Assembly (NCBI RefSeq): GCF_003327285.1
Contig: NZ_KZ848473.1
Location: forward strand, 1,116,001-1,180,000
DNA length: 64,000 nucleotides
Origin: Microbacterium sorbitolivorans
GTDB lineage: Bacteria; Actinomycetota; Actinomycetes; Actinomycetales; Microbacteriaceae
Direction: 5' to 3'
Made by a program: the position numbers and the translations under genes. Below are positions 39,938 to 47,863 of this stretch, piece by piece. Every line of letters begins with the position of its first letter. The stretch's first letter is position 1. The notes under the pieces were generated by a model. The model was not told where the DNA came from, did no database searches, and was given only the letters and a program-made list of their open reading frames with translations.

Positions 39938-40761
39938 GCGGCGACCTCCGATGTCGTCAGGGAGAGAGCGCTCTGAAGAGCGCGTTCGATGGTGTTGTCG
40001 TCCGCAGCGTCGACGAGCGCGACGACGAGATCGAGTTCCAGGGGCTCCCCCGGTTCGAGGCGTCGGCGCTCGTCGTAGGCGAGTGCGGGGCAGAATCCAA
40101 CGTATCCGTCCGCGCGCACGAACCACGGCAGGCGCGAGGCGGAAGCCGCAACAAGGCTCGCGTCGGGGCCCGCGACGACGATCCACGGCGACGTGGATCC
40201 GTGCGCGGCATCGACGCCCTCGCCCGCCGCGCTGAACACCTCGGCGGTGCCGAACGGCGCCCGCCAGAAGATGCCGCCGTAGAAGGCGCCGGGGCGCCCG
40301 TTGGTCTGCGAGCTGCCGATGCTGACGCCCTCGCGGAGGGCGGTCAGGCGCGAGCGCCACACGAGAATCGTGGATCCGTCGACGTCGTCGACGCGGATCT
40401 CGCGCTCCTCGGAGATGATCGGCTCGTCGTCGCGGTCGCGCCACAGGACGGTCGCGGTGTACCGGCTCGGCGAGACCGACTCCGCCTCCACGACCTGCCG
40501 GCCGTGGTTGTCGAGGATCTGCGGGCCGACGTCTCGCACGAAGGTGCTGCCGCCCCAGAAGTTGGTGCCCGACACGTCGGGCGTCGTCACGCTCACGCCG
40601 AGGTGGTGCAGGTGGTCGCCCGGCGCCGTCTCGGTCACCTCGATGCCGCCCGGCGTCGAGACCGTGATGAAGGGGCGGGGAGCGTGGCCCGGATCGATGT
40701 CGTCGCCGCTGTGGAGTGTGACGATGTCGCGCCCCGCGGCATTGCGGAGTGTCGTGGTCAT
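39934..40761 (-). CDS. PmoA-family (DUF6807-like) protein
   Basis: The 275-residue paralogue of the 17816 protein retains RPFITVSTPGG, GDHLHHLGVSVTTPDVSGTNFWGG (the His cluster) and GRPGAFYGGIFWRAPF. ATG 40761 follows AGGAAAGAAG; the upstream open frame is spurious. It overlaps LacI upstream and the oxidoreductase downstream by 4 nt each. No catalytic activity is established for the family to my knowledge. Confidence 0.8.
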   Translation of the reverse strand: MTTTLRNAAGRDIVTLHSGDDIDPGHAPRPFITVSTPGGIEVTETAPGDHLHHLGVSVTTPDVSGTNFWGGSTFVRDVGPQILDNHGRQVVEAESVSPSRYTATVLWRDRDDEPIISEEREIRVDDVDGSTILVWRSRLTALREGVSIGSSQTNGRPGAFYGGIFWRAPFGTAEVFSAAGEGVDAAHGSTSPWIVVAGPDASLVAASASRLPWFVRADGYVGFCPALAYDERRRLEPGEPLELDLVVALVDAADDNTIERALQSALSLTTSEVAA

Positions 40762-41762
40762 TTCTTCTTTCCTGTGCTGGATCTCACCGTGAGCTTCGGC
40801 GCGAACGAGGTTGGCTCGAGGTCGGCCGTGCCGCGCATCTGCTCGAGGAGCGTCGACCAGATCTTCTCGCCGACGTCGCCGAGGCGCGCCGTCATGGTCG
40901 TGAGGCTCGGCGACGAGTACTGCGAAAACGGGATGTCGTCGAAGCCGGCGACCGAGAGGTCGTCGGGAACGCGCACGCCCTCCTCCGCCAGCCGGCCGAG
41001 GAAGCCGAGCGCGACGACGTCGTTGAACGCCATGGCGGCGCTCGCGCCGGTCTCGCGCACGTCGGGCCAGGCGGCGTAGCCGTCTTCGAACGACGAGCCG
41101 CACTCGACCGTGATGATTTCGACCTCGGGGTGTTCGGCGGCGACGACCGCGAGACCGTCGCGGCGGGCCATGTTCGAGCGCGCCTGGGCGGGTCCGGCGA
41201 GGTAGGCGATCTTGGTGTGGCCGAGCTCGATGAGGTGGCGGGCGACGGCGCCGATGCCCTCGGCGTAGTCGATGAGCACCGAGCCCGCCCGCTTGCCCGT
41301 CGTGCGGTTGAACACGACGACGGGGTCGATCTTCGGCAGCAGGTCGAGCATCGTCAACCGGTCCATTCGGGGCGCGAAGAGCACGATCGCGTCGGTGCGG
41401 TTGCGGATGTCGCGGGCGATCTCGACCTCGTGCTCGCGGTGCTCGCGCGTATCGGCGACGAGCACGCGGTAGCCATCGCGCTCGGCGGCGGAGTTCAGGC
41501 CGTGGAGCACCTGGTGGAACATGGGGTTCGCGAGGTCCGGCACGACCACCCCGATCGTGCGGCTCTCGCCGAGCGAGAGCGAGCGCGCCGTCGCGCTCGG
41601 CGAGTACCCGAGCTCGGCGACCGCGGCGCGCACGCGCTCGGCGATCTGCTCGTTGACCGTCGAGACGCCGTTCATCACGCGCGACACCGTCGCCTTCGAC
41701 ACCCCCGCCGCCGCGGCGATGTCAGAAATGGTGGTTTCTCGGCCGTGCCTCTTCGGAGTCAT
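40758..41762 (-). CDS. LacI-family transcriptional regulator
   Basis: The 334-residue regulator has HTH ISDIAAAAGVSKATVSRVMN (about 12-31), the hinge YSPSATARSLSLGES and a sugar-binding effector domain with FDDIPFSQYSSPSLTT near the end. It lies second in the GH43 operon, four bases after GH43, and is the best candidate to bind the AAACCGGTTT operator at 43300 and its relatives at 27095, 28402, 28447 and 36078. If so, it links the GH43 operon to the Lpl importer operon. Confidence 0.93.
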   Translation of the reverse strand: MTPKRHGRETTISDIAAAAGVSKATVSRVMNGVSTVNEQIAERVRAAVAELGYSPSATARSLSLGESRTIGVVVPDLANPMFHQVLHGLNSAAERDGYRVLVADTREHREHEVEIARDIRNRTDAIVLFAPRMDRLTMLDLLPKIDPVVVFNRTTGKRAGSVLIDYAEGIGAVARHLIELGHTKIAYLAGPAQARSNMARRDGLAVVAAEHPEVEIITVECGSSFEDGYAAWPDVRETGASAAMAFNDVVALGFLGRLAEEGVRVPDDLSVAGFDDIPFSQYSSPSLTTMTARLGDVGEKIWSTLLEQMRGTADLEPTSFAPKLTVRSSTGKKK

Positions 41763-41765
41763 TCG

Positions 41766-43283
41766 TTAATCCTCTGCGAGATCGACACGGAACGAGCTGA
41801 AGGCCGCGGTCGCCGGATCCGCGCCGTAGCCGTGCCCGGCGAAGATGGCGAGTTCCGCGCCGATCCACTGCCCCTCCGAGGCGACGAAGTCGGGGTCGAC
41901 GCGCACGGTGTGGCCGGCGGTCGTCAGCTCTGCGACGAGCGACGCGTCGGCGGCGCACTCGATCGCGACCTCGACGCTCTCGCTCACGGGGATCCGCAGG
42001 GCGACGCGCTCGGCCATGTCGCCCCGGCGGCGCACCGCGACGACGGCTTCGGCGCCGGCGTCGCCGTGCGCGACGCCCGCCCAGAGGTAGTCGTAGCCGA
42101 GCACCGCGAGGCCCGCGCGGGTGCCGGATCCGCCGTCGAGGTCGACGCGCACGCTCGCGCGCGACGCCATGCCGGGAAGCGGCTGGCCGAGCACGCGCGT
42201 CAGCGTGCGGAGGTTGCCCGAGTCGTCGCCCGACCGGATCCGCAGGGCACCCTCGCCGGGCGCGATCGCGTCGGCCGCGGGGTTGGCCTGCCAGGTCCAC
42301 GTCGGGCCGGGGACGCCGCCCGCGAAGTCGTCGCTCCGCGCGACGGTGCGGTATCCCTGGGGCATGCCATGCGGGCTCGGGTATTCGAGCACGGGCTCGC
42401 TCGGGCCGCCGTCGACCGCCTTGCCCATGACCGGCCACCCGTCGTCGCCCCACGCCATCGGCTGCAGGTGCACGACGCGGCCGAACGGCCCGCGGTCCTG
42501 GAAGTGCAGGAACCAGTCGCGGCCATCGACGGCCGTGACCCACGCGCCCTGGTGCGGCCCGTTGACGGGGGTGGATCCCTGCTCGAGGACGTTGCGCTCC
42601 TCGTACGGGCCGAACACATCGCGCGAGCGGAACACCGCCTGCCAGCCGGTCGCGACGCCGCCCGCGGGAGCGAAGATCCAGTACCAGCCATCGCGCCGAT
42701 AGAACTTCGGGCCCTCGATCGTGCCCCAGCCGTCGATGTCGGCGCCGTCGATCACGTCGCGCGCGGGGCCCGTCGCCTCGCGGAGCGCCGCGTCGACCGG
42801 CACGACCGTCAGGATGTTCTTCTTGCCCGCCCGCGAGTTCGCCCAGCCGTGCACGAGGTAGGCCGAGCCGTCGTCGTCCCAGAGCGGGCACGGGTCGATG
42901 AGGCCGAGGCCACCGAGCAGCAGGTGCGGCGCGCTCCACGGCCCCTCGGGCTCGGGCGCCGCGACGACGAGGATCCCCTGATCGGGGTCGGGGTAGACGA
43001 TGTAATAGGTGTCGTCGTGGTGGCGGATCGACGGGGCCCAGACGCCCTGGCCGTGGCGCGGGAGCGCGAACCACTCGGCGGGCTCGTTGCCGCCCGGGAG
43101 CGCGTCGGCGACCCGATCCCAGTTCACGAGATCGGTCGACACGTACACCGGCAGCCCCGGCGCGCGGTTGAAGCTCGACGCGATCATGACGTAGCGGTCG
43201 CCCACGCGGATGGCGTCGGGGTCTGGCAGGTCGGCATCGAGGATGGGATTCCGATATGTGTGCTCACCGTTGAGTCGATCCAT
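41766..43283 (-). CDS. GH43 glycosidase (beta-xylosidase/arabinofuranosidase type)
   Basis: The 505-residue enzyme has the five-bladed propeller at residues ~10-320. Asp21 in ADLPDPDAIRVGD is the likely base, the Asp in GLIDPCPLWDDDG the pKa modulator, and the Glu in GTIEGPKFYRR the acid. The C-terminal ~190 residues form a concanavalin-like beta sandwich (GH43_C2 type). There is no signal peptide, so it acts on imported arabino- or xylo-oligosaccharides. It is the first gene of the minus-strand operon ending at 37494, divergent from the M24-like gene and controlled by the palindrome at 43300. Confidence 0.9.
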   Translation of the reverse strand: MDRLNGEHTYRNPILDADLPDPDAIRVGDRYVMIASSFNRAPGLPVYVSTDLVNWDRVADALPGGNEPAEWFALPRHGQGVWAPSIRHHDDTYYIVYPDPDQGILVVAAPEPEGPWSAPHLLLGGLGLIDPCPLWDDDGSAYLVHGWANSRAGKKNILTVVPVDAALREATGPARDVIDGADIDGWGTIEGPKFYRRDGWYWIFAPAGGVATGWQAVFRSRDVFGPYEERNVLEQGSTPVNGPHQGAWVTAVDGRDWFLHFQDRGPFGRVVHLQPMAWGDDGWPVMGKAVDGGPSEPVLEYPSPHGMPQGYRTVARSDDFAGGVPGPTWTWQANPAADAIAPGEGALRIRSGDDSGNLRTLTRVLGQPLPGMASRASVRVDLDGGSGTRAGLAVLGYDYLWAGVAHGDAGAEAVVAVRRRGDMAERVALRIPVSESVEVAIECAADASLVAELTTAGHTVRVDPDFVASEGQWIGAELAIFAGHGYGADPATAAFSSFRVDLAED

Positions 43284-43293
43284 GCCAGCAAGA

Positions 43294-43322
43294 TTACATC
43301 AGAAACCGGTTTCTGCTATCGT
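43294..43322. promoter_or_regulatory. Promoter whose spacer is a 16-bp LacI operator
   Basis: CAGAAACCGGTTTCTG (43300-43315) is a perfect palindrome. For the plus strand TTACAT (43294-43299) and TATCGT (43317-43322) flank it at exactly 17-nt spacing, so the operator fills the spacer. On the minus strand TAATCT (reading 43296-43291) could be the -10 of the GH43 operon. A bound repressor would block both directions. Confidence 0.75.
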
Positions 43323-43369
43323 TTCTTGGAAGACATCCGACCACTCATTCTCGAAACCCACGAGGACCC

Positions 43370-44428
43370 ATGGCTTATCGCAATGACGCGAACCCCGACC
43401 ACACGATCAAGGTCGACCGAATCCGCACGATCCTGTCGGACCACGGCCGCCCCGCGGTCCACCTCACCTCCGCCGCGGCGCTCGCCTGGCTCTTCGACGG
43501 CGCCCGCACGGCCGTTCCGCTCGGCGGCGCCCCGGTGTTTTCCGCGACCGTCGAGGCCGACGGTTCCGTGACCGTCACCGCCCTCGCCAACGAGATCGAC
43601 CGCCTCCGCGACGAGGAGGTCGCGGGCGACGTCGCGTGGCGCGAGATCCCCTGGTACGGCGCCCTTGCCGAGTCGCCCGTCCCGGCCGCGGCCGAGGCCG
43701 AGCTCGGCGCCGCGCTGCGCGACGCGCGCGCCGACCTCCTGCCCTCCGAGATCGAGCGCTACCGCGCGCTCGGCGCCGACACCGCCCGCGCGGTGACCGC
43801 CGCGCTCGAGGGCGCGGATCCGTCATGGAGCGAGCGGCAGCTCGCCGGCTATCTCGCCGAGCTCGCCTACGGCATCGGCGCCGAACCCGGCGTGCTGCTC
43901 GCGGCGGGCGCGTCCCGCGGATCCGTGCAGCACCCGATCCCGACCGACGCGCCCCTCGGCGAGCGCGCCATGGCGGTCATCACGACCGTGCGCGACGGCG
44001 TGCACGTCAGCATGAGCCGCTGGGTGACGTTCGCCGATCACGACCGCTTCGCCGACACCGAGGCGCGCCTGCTCGAGGTCGAGGCCGACATCCTCGACGC
44101 GACCGTGCCGGGCGCCTCGTTCGCCTCGGTCTTCGACGAGCTGCGCGCCGCGTATGCGCGCCACGGCTTCGGCGACGACGCCTGGGCCCGCCATCACCAG
44201 GGCGGCCCGACCGGCTACGTCGGCCGCGACCCGAAGGTCACGCCCGGCTTCGACGCCGCCGTCTCGGCGCACCAGGCCGTCGCGTGGAACCCGTGGGTAC
44301 CCGGCGCCAAGCTCGAGGACACCGTCCTCGCGACCGCAGCCGGCATCGAGGTTCTGAGCCTCGACGCCGCCTGGCCCTCCACAACCGTCCGGGGCCGCAC
44401 GCGCCCCCTCCCCCTCGCCCGCCACTAA
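43370..44428 (+). CDS. M24 (creatinase/aminopeptidase-fold) family protein
   Basis: The 352-residue protein looks like the pita-bread catalytic domain of M24 with a shortened N-terminal region. WHxG-like HHQGGPTGYVGRDP carries the conserved His, and GAKLEDTVLAT the Glu of the last motif. The first two metal-binding Asp of classical members are not apparent (VHVSMSRWVTFADHDRF in their place), so metal binding and peptidase activity are doubtful. It heads a four-gene operon with an oxidoreductase, an SDR and an enolase-superfamily enzyme, which suggests a sugar-acid rather than a peptide substrate. GAGGACCC precedes ATG 43370. Confidence 0.7.
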   Translation: MAYRNDANPDHTIKVDRIRTILSDHGRPAVHLTSAAALAWLFDGARTAVPLGGAPVFSATVEADGSVTVTALANEIDRLRDEEVAGDVAWREIPWYGALAESPVPAAAEAELGAALRDARADLLPSEIERYRALGADTARAVTAALEGADPSWSERQLAGYLAELAYGIGAEPGVLLAAGASRGSVQHPIPTDAPLGERAMAVITTVRDGVHVSMSRWVTFADHDRFADTEARLLEVEADILDATVPGASFASVFDELRAAYARHGFGDDAWARHHQGGPTGYVGRDPKVTPGFDAAVSAHQAVAWNPWVPGAKLEDTVLATAAGIEVLSLDAAWPSTTVRGRTRPLPLARH

Positions 44429-44446
44429 CTCACTGGAGAGATACGC

Positions 44447-45793
44447 ATGACTCGTCGATTCGCCCTCATCGGTACCGGCGGCCGCGCCGGCATGTACATC
44501 GGAGCCCTCGCGGAGAGCCACGCCGACGCTGGCACGCTCGTCGCCTGGGCCGACACGAACCCCGGCCGCCAGGACTGGCACGAGAAGACCTCGCCCGGCA
44601 TTGGCCAGCCCCGCCGCTTCGACCCCGAAGAGCTCGACGCGATCGTCGCGGAGGAGAAGATCGACGCCGTCATCGTGACGACGCCCGACTACCTCCACGC
44701 CAAGTACGTCGTCGCGGCGCTCGAGGCCGGCGCCCACGCCATCGTCGAGAAGCCGCTCACCATCAACGAGGAGGGCATCGAGGCGATCGCCGAGGCGGCC
44801 GAGCGCACGGGCCGCAAGGTCACGATCACCTTCAACTACCGCTACTCGCCGCGCAACGCCGAGCTCAAGCGCGTCATCGCCTCGGGCGAGATCGGCGAGG
44901 TCACGAGCGTGCACTTCGAGTGGGTGCTCGACACCGCGCACGGCGCCGACTACTTCCGCCGTTGGCACCGCGAGAAGGAGCACTCGGGCGGCCTCCTCAT
45001 CCACAAGTCGAGCCACCACTTTGACCTCGTCAACTGGTGGATTAACGACGTGCCCTCGCGCGTCTACGCCTCCGGCGGGCTGCGCTTCTACGGCGCCGAG
45101 AACGCCGCGCATCGCGGCCTCGGCGAGCGCGCGAGCCGCGGATCCGTCGATGACCCGCGCACCGACGCGTTCAGCCTCGACATGCGAGCCGACGAGAAGC
45201 TCAAGGGCCTCTACTTCGACAACGAGGAGCACGACGGCTACCTGCGCGACCGCGACGTGTTCGACGAGAACATCTCGATCGAGGACAACCTGTCGCTCGT
45301 CGTCGACTACGTCGGTGGCCCGACGATGAGCTACTCGCTCAACGCCCACTCGCCGTGGGAGGGCTACACCGTCGCCGTCAACGGCACGAAGGGCCGCGCC
45401 GAGCTCACGGTCGTCGAGCGCGGCATGGTGCACAGCGACAAGTCCGGCGGCACCGTCGTCGACCCGAGCGCGAACCCCGACGACGTGCAGTCCGACGACA
45501 GCCGCCCCGAGTTCGAGAAGCTCGTCGTGCAGAAGCACTTCCAGCCCGCCTACGAGATCCCGATCGTCAACGGCGAGGGCGGCCACGGCGGCGGCGACAA
45601 GAAGCTGCTGAACGACGTGTTCTACGGCGCGGCCGAGGATCCGCTGGGCTTCACCGCTGACTGGACCGACGGCGTGCGCAGCGTCGTCGTCGGCGTCGCC
45701 GGCAACGCCTCGCTCGAGAACGGCCAGCCCGTGAAGATCGCCGATCTCGACCTCGGCCCCGCGGCCAGCGCCCTGAAGGGTGACGCAGCATGA
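44447..45793 (+). CDS. Gfo/Idh/MocA family oxidoreductase
   Basis: The 448-residue protein has the Rossmann motif FALIGTGGRAGMYIGAL and the EKP lysine in AIVEKPLTIN. It is a close paralogue of the protein at 11834-13156, sharing TFNYRYSPRN, GADYFRRWHREK, KSSHHFDLVNWWIN and a C-terminal GGHGGGDKKLLNDVFYG. It is a long member of the superfamily. GGAGAG precedes ATG 44447, and the stop overlaps the SDR gene (ATGA). It is probably the sugar-oxidising step of the operon. Confidence 0.87.
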   Translation: MTRRFALIGTGGRAGMYIGALAESHADAGTLVAWADTNPGRQDWHEKTSPGIGQPRRFDPEELDAIVAEEKIDAVIVTTPDYLHAKYVVAALEAGAHAIVEKPLTINEEGIEAIAEAAERTGRKVTITFNYRYSPRNAELKRVIASGEIGEVTSVHFEWVLDTAHGADYFRRWHREKEHSGGLLIHKSSHHFDLVNWWINDVPSRVYASGGLRFYGAENAAHRGLGERASRGSVDDPRTDAFSLDMRADEKLKGLYFDNEEHDGYLRDRDVFDENISIEDNLSLVVDYVGGPTMSYSLNAHSPWEGYTVAVNGTKGRAELTVVERGMVHSDKSGGTVVDPSANPDDVQSDDSRPEFEKLVVQKHFQPAYEIPIVNGEGGHGGGDKKLLNDVFYGAAEDPLGFTADWTDGVRSVVVGVAGNASLENGQPVKIADLDLGPAASALKGDAA

Positions 45794-46692
45794 GCCGCGT
45801 CGTCGTAACCGGCGGCGCCGGTCGCCTGGGCCGCAGCGTCGTCACGGCGCTCGCGGAGGCGGGCCACGAGGTCGTCTCGATCGACCGGGGTTCGCTCGAG
45901 GGCATGCCCGCGACGCAGCTCTCGGTCGACCTGCTCGACCTCGACGCCGCGGCCGCCGCGTTCGCCGAGATCCGCCCCGATGCCGTCGTGCACCTCGCCG
46001 CGATCGCGGTTCCGGGCGCGCTCCCGGACCCGGATATCTACCGCATCAACACGCAGCTCGTGTGGTCGGTGCTGCAGGCGGCCCTCGCCTCCGGCGCCAC
46101 GAAGATGCTGCTCGCCTCGAGCCCGACCGTCATGGGCTACGGCTCGCCGAGCGGCTGGGAGCCGCAGTACCTCCCCCTCGACGAGAAGCACCCGACCGCG
46201 CCCTGGAACGGCTACGGCGCCTCGAAGGTCGCGATGGAGCAGATCGTGCAGATGGCGGTGCGCCAGCACGGCCACCGCACGCGCTTCGGCGCGTTCCGCC
46301 CCTGCTACGTGATCGCCCCCGAGGAGTGGGCCGGCGCCCCGACCCAGCAGGGCCACACCGTCGCCGAGCGCATCGCGAACCCCGAGCTGTCGGCCGTCGC
46401 GCTGTTCAACTACGTCGACGCGCGCGACGCCGGCGAGTTCGTCGACGCGTGGATCCGGAAGGCCGACGACGTGCCCAATGGCTCGACGTTCTTCGTGGGC
46501 GCGCCCGACGCGCTCTACGACGGCGACACCGCCGACGGGATCCGCCAGTACCTACCGGCCGCGGCGGGGGCTGCCGACCAGCTCTCGGGCACGCAGTCGG
46601 TGTTCTCGAGCGACAACGCGGAGCAGCTGCTCGGCTGGCGTGCGAAGCGCCTCTGGCGCGACGAGCTCGTGCGCGAGGGGGTCACGGCGTGA
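45790..46692 (+). CDS. Extended SDR (NAD-dependent epimerase/dehydratase)
   Basis: The 300-residue protein has GxxGxxG in VVVTGGAGRLGRSV, a serine in LLASSPTVMGYG, and the YxxxK pair in GYGASKVAMEQ. It resembles uronate dehydrogenases and related sugar SDRs acting on C1 or C4. It shares 4-nt overlaps with the genes on both sides. In this operon oxidation of an aldose or uronic acid before dehydration by the next enzyme is a reasonable guess. Confidence 0.87.
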   Translation: MSRVVVTGGAGRLGRSVVTALAEAGHEVVSIDRGSLEGMPATQLSVDLLDLDAAAAAFAEIRPDAVVHLAAIAVPGALPDPDIYRINTQLVWSVLQAALASGATKMLLASSPTVMGYGSPSGWEPQYLPLDEKHPTAPWNGYGASKVAMEQIVQMAVRQHGHRTRFGAFRPCYVIAPEEWAGAPTQQGHTVAERIANPELSAVALFNYVDARDAGEFVDAWIRKADDVPNGSTFFVGAPDALYDGDTADGIRQYLPAAAGAADQLSGTQSVFSSDNAEQLLGWRAKRLWRDELVREGVTA

Positions 46693-47750
46693 GCGCGACC
46701 ATCGCGGCGGTCGACACGCGCCTCGTCCGGATCCCCCTCTCCCGCCCGTGGGGCGCCGACGTCACCGAGATCCACGTGATCGAGGTCATCGTCACCGACT
46801 CGGACGGCGCGACGGGCTTCGGCTTCTCGTGGACCCCGACGATCGGCGCGCACGCGGTGCACCAGCTGATCGCGCACGACATCACCGATTTCGCGCTGGG
46901 CAAGGACGCGGATCCGCAGATCTGGAAGGGCGCCTGGAGGCACCTCCACGAGGCGGGCGGCGGCGGCATCACGACGATCGCGCTCGCGGGCCTCGACCTC
47001 GCGCTGTGGGATCTCGCGGCCCGCCGCGAGGGGAAGAGTGTCACCGACCTGCTCGGCCGCACGCACGACTCGCTTCCGGCCTACGGCAGCGGCGTCAACC
47101 TGCACTACTCGCTCGACGAGCTGGTCGCGCAGGCCGAGCGCTGGGTGGCGGACGGCTTTCAGGCCGTGAAGTTCAAGGTCGGCAGCCCCGACATCGCCCG
47201 CGACGTCGCGCGCGTCGCGGCGGTGCGCGAGGTGCTCGGCCCCAACCGCACGCTCATGATCGACGCGAACCAGCGGTGGGACCTCGAGAAGGCGACGGCC
47301 GCGATGGCGCAGCTCGCCCCGTTCGAACCCGCCTGGATCGAGGAGCCCCTGCGCGCCGACGACATCGCGGGCGCCGCGGAGCTGCGCAAGCGCATCGACG
47401 TGCCGATCGCGTTCGGCGAGAACCGCCACACGGTCTACCAGTTCCGCGACGCGATCGACGCGGGCGCGGTCGACGTGATCCAGCCGAACATCGTGCGCGT
47501 GGGCGGCATCACACCGTTCCTCGAGATCGCCGCCCTCGCCGCCGACCGTGGCGTGGGCCTCGCGCCGCACCTGCTGCCGGAGCTGTCGAGCCAGTTGGCC
47601 TACACCCTGCCGGTCGCGACGTGGGTCGAGGACGTCGAGGACGCGGGCTTCGCCCAGCTCGGCGCGCTCGTCGAGCCGACGGGCCTCACGATCGCCGATG
47701 GTGTGGCCTCCGGCGGTCCCGCCCTGGGCCTCGGCATCCGCTTCCGCTAA
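46689..47750 (+). CDS. Mandelate racemase/muconate lactonizing (enolase superfamily) enzyme
   Basis: The 353-residue protein starts at GTG 46689, overlapping the SDR stop. The KxK motif is in AVKFKVGSPD, metal ligands in IDANQRW, WIEEPL and FGENRHT, and the conserved His in LAPHLLPEL. The family's usual QPD before RxGG reads QPN here (VIQPNIVRVGGI), so the Asp of the His-Asp dyad appears to be Asn. Sugar-acid dehydratases of this superfamily form 2-keto-3-deoxy acids; the substrate is unknown. It is last in the M24/oxidoreductase/SDR operon and is followed by a very strong hairpin. Confidence 0.87.
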   Translation: MSATIAAVDTRLVRIPLSRPWGADVTEIHVIEVIVTDSDGATGFGFSWTPTIGAHAVHQLIAHDITDFALGKDADPQIWKGAWRHLHEAGGGGITTIALAGLDLALWDLAARREGKSVTDLLGRTHDSLPAYGSGVNLHYSLDELVAQAERWVADGFQAVKFKVGSPDIARDVARVAAVREVLGPNRTLMIDANQRWDLEKATAAMAQLAPFEPAWIEEPLRADDIAGAAELRKRIDVPIAFGENRHTVYQFRDAIDAGAVDVIQPNIVRVGGITPFLEIAALAADRGVGLAPHLLPELSSQLAYTLPVATWVEDVEDAGFAQLGALVEPTGLTIADGVASGGPALGLGIRFR

Positions 47751-47760
47751 CCCCCATTTC

Positions 47761-47816
47761 TGCAATTCTCCGCGCGGTCATCTGCGATTCGCAGATGACC
47801 GCGCGGAGAATTGACG
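47761..47816. repeat. 56-nt intergenic hairpin element, copy 2 (possible terminator)
   Basis: The element begins TGCAATTCTCCG and ends CGGAGAATTGACG. Positions 47764-47787 and 47789-47812 are perfect 24-nt reverse complements separated by one base. It has the same length and ends as the element at 4983-5038 but a different stem. It closes the operon ending at 47750, although it has no T-tract. Confidence 0.75.
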
Positions 47817-47863
47817 GGTTGAGGGGGGAAGTGAGGAATTACCCCACCGCCGAAAGGGCACGC

